12,730 nucleotides of DNA from Lachnospiraceae bacterium UBA3692 (GTDB lineage Bacteria; Bacillota; Clostridia; Lachnospirales; Lachnospiraceae): positions 1 to 12,730 of the forward strand of contig DFIR01000085.1 of NCBI GenBank assembly GCA_002372815.1, written 5' to 3'. Shown piece by piece: positions 7,807 through 12,730 of this stretch; positions within the stretch are counted from its first letter, which is position 1, and every line of letters begins with the position of its first letter. Both the position numbers and the translations under genes were made by a program. A model generated the notes under the pieces. That model searched no databases. It had not been told where the DNA came from and saw only the letters and a program-made list of their open reading frames with translations.

Positions 7807-9033
7807 ATGGCCAAGAAAAATGACGGTTATCTGTCGGCTGCGGAATCCCGCCGCATTTCCAGAGAGAACCGCAGGATCACAGATCAGCTGGAGAAGAAGA
7901 GAAAGAGGAAGAACGTTCCGGAATCCGAGTACCTCACACAGATGCGGGACCCGGAGAACGCGGTGGAGTTTGACGACCTGCACACCTATTTCTTCACGGA
8001 TGCAGGTACGGTCAAGAGCGTGGACGGCGTCTCCTTCGACGTGCCGATCGGCAAGACCGTTGGCGTCGTGGGTGAGTCCGGCTGCGGAAAGAGCGTCACC
8101 AGCCTGTCGCTGATGCAGCTCCTGCAGAGACCGCAGGGACAGATCATCTCCGGCAGCATCCGGCTGAATATGGGGAACGGCAAAGCCTACGAGATCTCCA
8201 ACGTGCCGCAGGAGAAGATGCAGAAGCTCCGAGGCAACATGATCTCCATGATCTTCCAGGAGCCCATGACGAGCCTCAACCCGGTATTCCGGATCGGCGC
8301 GCAGATCGACGAGGTCATCGCCCTGCACGACGGCGAGGGGAAGAGCAAGGAAGAGATCAAAAAGCGCAGCATCGAAGCGCTGGACATGGTCGGCATCGCA
8401 AACAGTGAGGGCGTCTACAATATGTTCCCTCACGAGCTGTCCGGCGGCATGCGCCAGAGAGTCATGATCGCGATGGCGCTGGTCTGCAGCCCGCGGATCA
8501 TCATCGCGGACGAGCCGACGACGGCACTGGACGTGACCATCCAGGCGCAGATCCTGGACCTGCTCCGGAACCTGAAGGACAAGATCAATTCCTCCATCAT
8601 GCTGATCACCCACGACCTCGGCGTGATCGCGGAGATGGCGGACTACGTGGTCGTCATGTATGCCGGCCGTGTCATCGAGAAGGGAACGGCGGAGGAGATC
8701 TTCGCGCATCCCGCGCATCCTTACACGATCGGCCTGATGGCCTCCAAACCCGTCGTCGGGAGAAAAGTGGACAAGCTCTACTCCATCCCCGGCAAGGTGC
8801 CGAACCCGATCAACATGCCGGACTACTGCTATTTCCGGGACCGCTGCGAGATGAAGCTGCCCTGCTGTGACGGCGAATATCCCTGCATGATCAGTCTGTC
8901 GCCCACTCACAAGGTGAGCTGCTACCGCTTCTATGAGGAGCATCTGAAAGAGGCGGAGGCAGTGGACATGCCGGAGGAGATCCGCGAACAGCTCCGCGCG
9001 AGCGCGCAGATCGCCGCGGAGACCGAAAAGTAA
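7807..9033 (+). CDS. oppD: Oligopeptide ABC transporter ATPase OppD
   Basis: An ATP-hydrolysing subunit that pairs with OppF on the cytoplasmic side. Walker A GESGCGKS is at 89-96, the Q-loop is in IFQEPMTSLNP, the signature LSGGMRQR is at 211-218, Walker B ends in D235-E236, and the switch His is H269 (LITHDLG). The C-terminal oligopeptide-family extension follows, with Cys 341, 347, 353, 354, 360 and 372. In related OppD/DppD proteins such cysteines can hold a [4Fe-4S] cluster. At 408 residues it is longer than the usual 320-350, partly because about 55 residues precede the ATPase fold; these are strongly basic (ending KKRKRKN) and probably disordered or helical. The AAGGAAGGG-type ribosome site at about 7791-7799 supports the ATG, and oppC ends 23 bases upstream. 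Confidence 0.96.
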   Translation: MAKKNDGYLSAAESRRISRENRRITDQLEKKRKRKNVPESEYLTQMRDPENAVEFDDLHTYFFTDAGTVKSVDGVSFDVPIGKTVGVVGESGCGKSVTSLSLMQLLQRPQGQIISGSIRLNMGNGKAYEISNVPQEKMQKLRGNMISMIFQEPMTSLNPVFRIGAQIDEVIALHDGEGKSKEEIKKRSIEALDMVGIANSEGVYNMFPHELSGGMRQRVMIAMALVCSPRIIIADEPTTALDVTIQAQILDLLRNLKDKINSSIMLITHDLGVIAEMADYVVVMYAGRVIEKGTAEEIFAHPAHPYTIGLMASKPVVGRKVDKLYSIPGKVPNPINMPDYCYFRDRCEMKLPCCDGEYPCMISLSPTHKVSCYRFYEEHLKEAEAVDMPEEIREQLRASAQIAAETEK

Positions 9034-9045
9034 GGGGGGCATCAT

Positions 9046-10071
9046 ATGGCTGACAATACGATCACAAAAGGAAATTACGAGCCGGTCGTCTATGACGATC
9101 AGTACATCCTGATGGTCAACGGGCTCAAGAAGTACTTCCCCATCAAAGGCGGACTGCTGAACCGCGTCGTGGGACACGTGAAGGCCGTCGACGGTGTCAC
9201 GTTCAACCTCAAGAGGGGAACGACCATGGGACTCGTCGGAGAGTCCGGCTGCGGCAAGACGACCACGGGGCGGACGATCCTGCGTCTGGCCGGAGAGAAG
9301 ACGGACGGGCAGGTCCTGTTTAACGGAAAGGAAGTCTACGACCTCTCCCCCCGCGAGATGCGCGACATGCGGACCAAGATGCAGATCATCTTCCAGGATC
9401 CCTTCTCCAGCCTCTCGCCGCGTCTTCCCGTCGGCGAGATCATCGGCGAGGCGGTGCGCGAGCACAATCTCGTCCCCAAGGCGGAGTTCGACGACTATAT
9501 CGACCAGGTCATGGACAAGTGCGGCCTGCAGCCTTTCCACAAGGACCGCTATCCGCACGAGTTCAGCGGCGGCCAGCGGCAGAGGATCTGCATCGCCAGG
9601 GCACTGGCGCTGAATCCCGAATTCGTGGTCTGCGATGAGCCGGTCTCGGCGCTGGACGTCTCGATCCAGGCGCAGATCATCAATCTGCTGAATGACCTGC
9701 AGGAGCAGTTCAAGCTGACCTACCTCTTCATCTCGCACGATCTGTCCGTGGTCGAGCATATCTCGGATACCATCGGCGTCATGTACCTGGGAGATCTGGT
9801 GGAGTACGGCTCCAAGGAGGACATCTTCCGCAATCCGCTGCACCCGTACACGCAGGCGCTGTTCTCGGCGATCCCGATCCCGGATCCGACCGCCAAGATG
9901 AACAGGATCGTCCTGGAGGGCTCGATCCCTTCCCCGGCGAACCCGCCGACGGGATGCAAATTCCACACACGCTGCCGGATGTGCACGCAGAAGTGCAAGG
10001 AAGTCACGCCGGTGCAGAGAGAGGTGGAGCCCGGACACTTCGTCGTGTGCCACAACTACGACAGGCAGTAA
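9046..10071 (+). CDS. oppF: Oligopeptide ABC transporter ATPase OppF
   Basis: The second ATPase subunit, of normal length (341 residues). Walker A GESGCGKT is at 65-72, the Q-loop is in IFQDPFSSLSP, the signature FSGGQRQR starts at 173, Walker B ends in D197-E198 (VVCDEPVSALD), and the switch His is H231 (FISHDLS). The conserved OppF N-terminal KKYFPIKGGLLNR is present. The C-terminal extension has GCKFHTRC with Cys 304, 310, 313, 317 and 335; four of these sit where related proteins keep cluster-type cysteines. AAGGGGGG (9032-9039), overlapping the oppD stop and 6 bases from the ATG, is the ribosome site. It is the last canonical importer gene; a small membrane protein gene follows after 15 bases. 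Confidence 0.96.
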   Translation: MADNTITKGNYEPVVYDDQYILMVNGLKKYFPIKGGLLNRVVGHVKAVDGVTFNLKRGTTMGLVGESGCGKTTTGRTILRLAGEKTDGQVLFNGKEVYDLSPREMRDMRTKMQIIFQDPFSSLSPRLPVGEIIGEAVREHNLVPKAEFDDYIDQVMDKCGLQPFHKDRYPHEFSGGQRQRICIARALALNPEFVVCDEPVSALDVSIQAQIINLLNDLQEQFKLTYLFISHDLSVVEHISDTIGVMYLGDLVEYGSKEDIFRNPLHPYTQALFSAIPIPDPTAKMNRIVLEGSIPSPANPPTGCKFHTRCRMCTQKCKEVTPVQREVEPGHFVVCHNYDRQ

Positions 10072-10086
10072 CAGAAAAGAGATGCT

Positions 10087-10323
10087 ATGAACGATCCGTG
10101 GAATACAGGCGATCCCCGACAGGATACATGGAGGGGACAGGTCGTACCGGATCCGGAGCCTTCCGGAGAAGAGGAGCGGCCGTGGGAGGCGGAGCCGGAG
10201 TATACCCCCGGCGAGAAATTCGCGGCGATGATGGGGGCCGTCTCGGCGGCCCTGATGATCGGCGCGGTCTACGCGGTGGGGCTGCTCATCGTGATCCTGC
10301 TGTTGCTCTTTTTCTGGAAATGA
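10087..10323 (+). CDS. Small single-helix membrane protein at the end of the opp operon
   Basis: A 78-residue protein I cannot assign. Residues 1-44 are polar, acidic and rich in Pro, Trp and Glu (motifs DPWNTGDP, DTWRGQ, RPWEAEPEY). Residues 46-77 form one long hydrophobic stretch rich in Ala, Leu and Ile, ending FFWK at the C terminus. It would be a tail-anchored protein with its N terminus probably in the cytoplasm. It starts 15 bases after oppF with a weak purine-rich site (GAAAAGAGA, 10074-10082) and no promoter between, so it should ride on the opp transcript. GC-rich codon use like its neighbours and the clean hydrophobic pattern favour a real gene. A role as a small importer accessory is only a guess from position. 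Confidence 0.75.
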   Translation: MNDPWNTGDPRQDTWRGQVVPDPEPSGEEERPWEAEPEYTPGEKFAAMMGAVSAALMIGAVYAVGLLIVILLLLFFWK

Positions 10324-10348
10324 TGTAATACTAAATATGATCCGACGC

Positions 10349-10373
10349 ATCCCGGCGGTCTCCGCCGGGATTT
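10349..10373 (+). terminator. GC-rich hairpin ending the opp operon (weak terminator)
   Basis: ATCCCGGCGG (10349-10358) pairs perfectly with CCGCCGGGAT (10362-10371) around the loop TCT. Only three T residues follow (10371-10373), so termination may be partial and the signal peptidase gene, which starts 37 bases later, may receive readthrough. A TATGAT at 10336-10341 just upstream could instead make this the 5' end hairpin of a separate lepB transcript, but its -35 is poor. Confidence 0.6.
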
Positions 10374-10410
10374 GCAAATCTAAAGGGAATCCGGAACCGG
10401 AGAGAAGAGA

Positions 10411-11040
10411 ATGAAGAAACGGAAGAAGAAAAAGACGTCATTTTTCGCCGAACTGATGAGCATGATCCGCTGCATCGTCTACGCGGTGCTGATCGCGCTC
10501 ATCCTGAACCGGTTCGTCCTGGTAAACGCGAAGGTACCGACCGGGTCAATGGAGAACACGATCATGGCGGGGGACCGCCTCTTCGGCAACCGTCTCGCTT
10601 ACAGGAATGAGGACCCGCAGAGAGGGGATATCGTGATCTTCCACTATCCCGTCGGAATGGTGCTGGGAGAGGACACGCTCTATATCAAGAGGATCATTGG
10701 CATGCCGGGGGAGCATGTGGAGATCCGCAACGCGAAGATCTACATCGACGGATCGGCGCAGCCCCTGGAGGAGCCCTACCTCAAGGAGGAGTGGACGGTC
10801 CGCAGCAGCGGCTATACCTTCGACGTGCCGGAGAACGCCTATCTGATGCTCGGCGACAACCGCAACAATTCCGGGGACGCAAGAGTCTGGGAGGAGGAGG
10901 CGCGGTCCCGCTTCGCGGCGGCCGGCAGGGAGATCACCGACGTGCAGGCGGCCTCCCTCGTCTATGTGCAGCGCCAGGAGATCCTGGGCAAGGCGCTGCT
11001 GCGCTACTGGCCGATCAGAAATCTCACAAAATTTGAGTAA
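10411..11040 (+). CDS. lepB: Type I signal peptidase
   Basis: The membrane-bound serine/lysine protease (peptidase family S26) that removes signal peptides from exported proteins. It has a very basic N terminus (KKRKKKK), one membrane anchor (about residues 18-38), then an outside catalytic domain. The nucleophile is Ser46 in PTGSMENTI, and the general base is Lys93 in LYIKRIIGMPGE. The GDN box reads GDNRNNSGDARVW, a variant of the usual GDNR..S.DSR.W. At 209 residues it is a normal size for Gram-positive enzymes, though about 20 extra residues separate that box from the final ILGKALLRYWP. GGAGAG (10399-10404) is the ribosome site. Its neighbour downstream is a secreted protein that it could process. 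Confidence 0.95.
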   Translation: MKKRKKKKTSFFAELMSMIRCIVYAVLIALILNRFVLVNAKVPTGSMENTIMAGDRLFGNRLAYRNEDPQRGDIVIFHYPVGMVLGEDTLYIKRIIGMPGEHVEIRNAKIYIDGSAQPLEEPYLKEEWTVRSSGYTFDVPENAYLMLGDNRNNSGDARVWEEEARSRFAAAGREITDVQAASLVYVQRQEILGKALLRYWPIRNLTKFE

Positions 11041-11131
11041 AAATCAGCGGAATTCTTTCGTTTCTAAAAGGTTTTCGCTCACAAAAACCAACTGCCAAAC
11101 ATAAAAAAAACATAAAGAATATCAAGATTTT

Positions 11132-11148
11132 GTGTCATTCGTTGACAC
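11132..11148 (+). repeat. Inverted repeat overlapping the -35 of the hydrolase promoter
   Basis: GTGTCA (11132-11137) and TGACAC (11143-11148) form a perfect inverted repeat with a 5-base spacer. The right arm lies inside the -35 hexamer TTGACA. A dimeric regulator binding here would block or modulate RNA polymerase. I do not recognise the site as that of a named regulator. Confidence 0.5.
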
Positions 11149-11170
11149 TATTATCGATATTTGGTACCGT
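11142..11170 (+). promoter_or_regulatory. Probable sigma-A promoter of the cell-wall hydrolase gene
   Basis: TTGACA (11142-11147) is an exact -35; 17 bases on, TACCGT (11165-11170) is a weak -10 that keeps the key T, A and final T. Upstream (11100-11131) the sequence is A/T-rich with A tracts, resembling an UP element and contrasting with the GC-rich genes. An alternative -10, TATTAT at 11149-11154, has only a poor -35. The leader would be about 75 bases. Confidence 0.6.
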
Positions 11171-11237
11171 ACTAGGGTATCTATCGGCAAGTAAGTACCG
11201 TTTGTATACGGTGAGTTCCATGCCGTGACCACGGTAC
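11164..11237 (+). repeat. Three GTACCGT repeats in the promoter and leader of the hydrolase gene
   Basis: GTACCGT occurs at 11164-11170 and 11195-11201 (spacing 31 bases, about three helical turns), and its reverse complement ACGGTAC at 11231-11237. The first overlaps the proposed -10. The third is part of a small hairpin in the leader: 11221-11226 with 11231-11236 (one G-T pair), loop GACC, ending only 5 bases before the ribosome site. The second and a half copy (ACGGT at 11208-11212) can also pair. These may be protein-binding sites or alternative RNA folds. Confidence 0.5.
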
Positions 11238-11250
11238 AGTTGGAGGCAGA

Positions 11251-12657
11251 ATGGTTTTTGATCGTATCAGAGTGATGACAGGGCTCGCTGCATTTGCAGT
11301 GGCCGCAGCGATCGCTTCCGCACCTGTATACGCGCAGGACGGAGCGGCGGCGGCGACGCAGATCACAGACGTGGCGCAGCAGTCTGAGGAGACAGAGACA
11401 GGAACGCCCGCATCCGCGGCAGCAGTTCTTTTCGGACAGGATGGCAGCGAAGCTGTCGGCAAGCTGTCCCAGGCGAAGAGCAGCGTGGCGGCGGAGCAGG
11501 TCGCAGGTTGGAAACGGGAAGCGGCGGATGCCTATCTGGCAGAGGCCAGGATGGACAGCGTGAAGACGGTCGTCGGAAACGCGCATCTGCCCGCGGCGCG
11601 AGATGACACGAAGATGGCTGTGGCGGCACCGAACGGCTATCTGAACATACATTCCGACGCCTCGCTCGGCAGCGATGTCGTCGGCAGGCTTTACAGCAAT
11701 GACGTCGCGAAGATCCTGCAGGATGACGGCAGCGGCTGGGTGAGAGTCCAGTCCGGCGATGTCAGCGGCTATGTCCTCGGGGATTACCTCCTGAGCGACA
11801 GCAGCGCGGAAGTGCTCACGGAGATCATCGCGAAGGATGTCGCGACCGTGGCGACGGAGGACGCGCTGGTCTACTATGACAAGGACGAGCAGTCCGGTGT
11901 CCTCTGCGGCACGGACAGCGGCGAGAAGTTTGAAGTCCAGGAAGAGACGGACGACTGGGTGAAGGTCTCGACCGAGTACGGCGAGGGATTCATCCCGAAG
12001 GAGAGCGCGGACGTCGCCAAGGTCTATCCGACGGCGGAGACCGCGGAGCAGGAAGCGGAGAGGCTGGAAGCCTCCAATGTCCAGGACCTGCTGGACCACG
12101 AGAAGGAGAAGGCAGCAGAGGCGGACAGAGTCGCCCAGGCCGCGCAGGAAGCGGTCGACGCAGCAGCGGAAAGTGCTGCGGAGAGCGGCGAGGAGACCAC
12201 CGAGGAGCTGGAGGCCGCGCAGGCAGCCGCGGAGGCGGCACAGAACGCCGCGGACACAGCGCAGGAGCAGGTGGATGCAGCACAGACCGTCGTGGACGAA
12301 TCCGGCGCGGAGATGGGCCAGGCGGTCGTGGATTACGCGATGCAGTTCCTTGGCAACCCCTACGTATGGGGCGGGAGCAGCCTGACGAACGGAACGGACT
12401 GCAGCGGCTTCACCATGTCCGTGTACGCACACTTTGGTGTGGGACTTGCACATTACGACGGCGCGCAGAGAGGCGTGGGCATCGGCATCTCCTCCCTCGC
12501 GGAGGCGAGACCGGGAGACCTGATCTGCTACTACGGCCATGTCGGCATCTATATCGGGGATGGCCAGATCATCCATGCGGCGAACGAGCAGCTCGGCATC
12601 ACGATCGGCAGGGCGGACCATCAGACAATTTCCGCGATCCGCAGGATCTTTTATTAA
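11251..12657 (+). CDS. Secreted SH3 and NlpC/P60 domain cell-wall hydrolase
   Basis: A predicted peptidoglycan endopeptidase of 468 residues. A Sec signal peptide (about 1-28, ending SAPVYAQD) is followed by a low-complexity stretch, two SH3-like wall-binding repeats (about 124-181, with GYLNIHSDASLGSDVVGRL and GSGWVRV; and about 198-255, with DDWVKVSTEYGEGFIP), a 95-residue Ala/Glu-rich helical linker (about 261-355), and a C-terminal NlpC/P60 domain from about 357. The catalytic Cys is C384 in TDCSGF, with H430 (YGHVGIYIG) and H442 (IIHAAN) completing the triad. Such enzymes usually cut the D-Glu to diamino acid bond of stem peptides. GGAGG (11242-11246), 4 bases before the ATG, is a close ribosome site. 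It is probably processed by the adjacent LepB. The bond cut is inferred from the family. Confidence 0.95.
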   Translation: MVFDRIRVMTGLAAFAVAAAIASAPVYAQDGAAAATQITDVAQQSEETETGTPASAAAVLFGQDGSEAVGKLSQAKSSVAAEQVAGWKREAADAYLAEARMDSVKTVVGNAHLPAARDDTKMAVAAPNGYLNIHSDASLGSDVVGRLYSNDVAKILQDDGSGWVRVQSGDVSGYVLGDYLLSDSSAEVLTEIIAKDVATVATEDALVYYDKDEQSGVLCGTDSGEKFEVQEETDDWVKVSTEYGEGFIPKESADVAKVYPTAETAEQEAERLEASNVQDLLDHEKEKAAEADRVAQAAQEAVDAAAESAAESGEETTEELEAAQAAAEAAQNAADTAQEQVDAAQTVVDESGAEMGQAVVDYAMQFLGNPYVWGGSSLTNGTDCSGFTMSVYAHFGVGLAHYDGAQRGVGIGISSLAEARPGDLICYYGHVGIYIGDGQIIHAANEQLGITIGRADHQTISAIRRIFY

Positions 12658-12675
12658 AATCGCACAGTTTTTCGG

Positions 12676-12705
12676 AAAAGAGCAGTTACGTAACTGCTCT
12701 TTTTT
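12676..12705 (+). terminator. Palindromic intrinsic terminator after the hydrolase gene
   Basis: A perfect 28-base palindrome: 12676-12689 and 12690-12703 are reverse complements, giving a 12-bp stem with loop ACGT. Six T residues (12700-12705) follow on this strand and AAAA precedes it, so it could also stop transcripts from the opposite strand. It starts 18 bases after the stop codon. Confidence 0.93.
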
Positions 12706-12708
12706 ATG

Positions 12709-12730
12709 GTGCGCCCAGCGGCGCACGTTT
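12709..12730 (+). terminator. Second hairpin at the window edge, possible tandem terminator
   Basis: GTGCGCC (12709-12715) pairs with GGCGCAC (12720-12726) around loop CAGC, followed by GTTT as the window ends. If the T run continues outside, this is a second terminator in tandem. Only the stem itself is certain. Confidence 0.4.

Noticed and set aside
7672..10377. A 901-codon open frame on the minus strand opposite oppD and oppF
   Set aside because: It is the mirror of GC-rich codon use in two clearly conserved ATPase genes. Its product is dominated by Asp, His, Arg, Val and Leu without any domain, and it has no credible ribosome site or promoter.
11041..11085. Terminator directly after lepB
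   Set aside because: AGCGGAA (11046-11052) can pair with TTTCGCT (11073-11079), but the loop is about 20 bases, the stem is weak and no T run follows.
11041..11250. A c-di-AMP (ydaO type) riboswitch, which often precedes cell-wall hydrolase genes
   Set aside because: The stretch from the proposed start point to the ATG is only about 75-80 bases and lacks the conserved G/C-rich ydaO core. The upstream part is A/T-rich promoter DNA.
11122..12726. A 534-codon open frame on the minus strand opposite the hydrolase gene
   Set aside because: It runs through the hydrolase promoter and terminator. Its product is Arg/Leu/Cys-rich low-complexity sequence. The + strand gene has a signal peptide, domains and catalytic residues.
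1..12730. CRISPR arrays, insertion sequences, attachment sites or prophage genes
   Set aside because: No repeat-spacer pattern, transposase or integrase, or tRNA-associated direct repeat was found by reading both strands. The tRNA genes at the left edge are followed by an ordinary terminator and housekeeping-type genes.

Overview
The window looks like chromosome from a GC-rich member of the Clostridia, most likely Lachnospiraceae or a close relative. The reasons are strong GGAGG-type ribosome sites, a GTG start, a tRNA without an encoded CCA end, sigma-A type promoters, a Gram-positive style lipoprotein and a membrane-anchored signal peptidase. The genus is not determined. Every gene I accept lies on the + strand, and almost no space is wasted between genes. 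There is no sign of a mobile element, phage or CRISPR array.

Layout. (1) 1-162: the end of a tRNA operon, holding the 3' part of one tRNA (probably Lys), a complete tRNA-Leu(UAA) and an intrinsic terminator. (2) About 190-2535: an M3 family oligoendopeptidase (pepF type), followed with overlapping ends by a four-helix membrane protein of unknown function. (3) 2536-10323: a consensus promoter, a structured leader and a complete oligopeptide/dipeptide ABC importer operon (oppA-oppB-oppC-oppD-oppF). A very stable stem-loop sits between oppA and oppB, and a 78-residue single-helix membrane protein closes the run. (4) 10349-11040: a GC hairpin, then a type I signal peptidase. (5) 11041-12657: a promoter region rich in short inverted and direct repeats, then a secreted NlpC/P60 cell-wall hydrolase with two SH3-like repeats and an alanine-rich helical linker. 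(6) 12658-12730: a near-perfect palindromic terminator and a second hairpin cut by the window edge.

How the genes fit together. The importer binds peptides at the cell surface (lipoprotein OppA), moves them through OppB/OppC with ATP hydrolysed by OppD/OppF, and the neighbouring cytoplasmic oligoendopeptidase could degrade them. LepB would process secreted proteins, including the adjacent hydrolase, which has a classical signal peptide.

The most unusual content is in the importer. OppC is 554 residues instead of roughly 300, because about 210 residues, probably extracytoplasmic and containing an internal duplication, are inserted after its first membrane helix. OppA carries its own insertion of about 120 residues, and OppD has a basic N-terminal extension. 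I found no wholly new system. The enlarged importer with its small membrane partner is the best candidate for something under-described.
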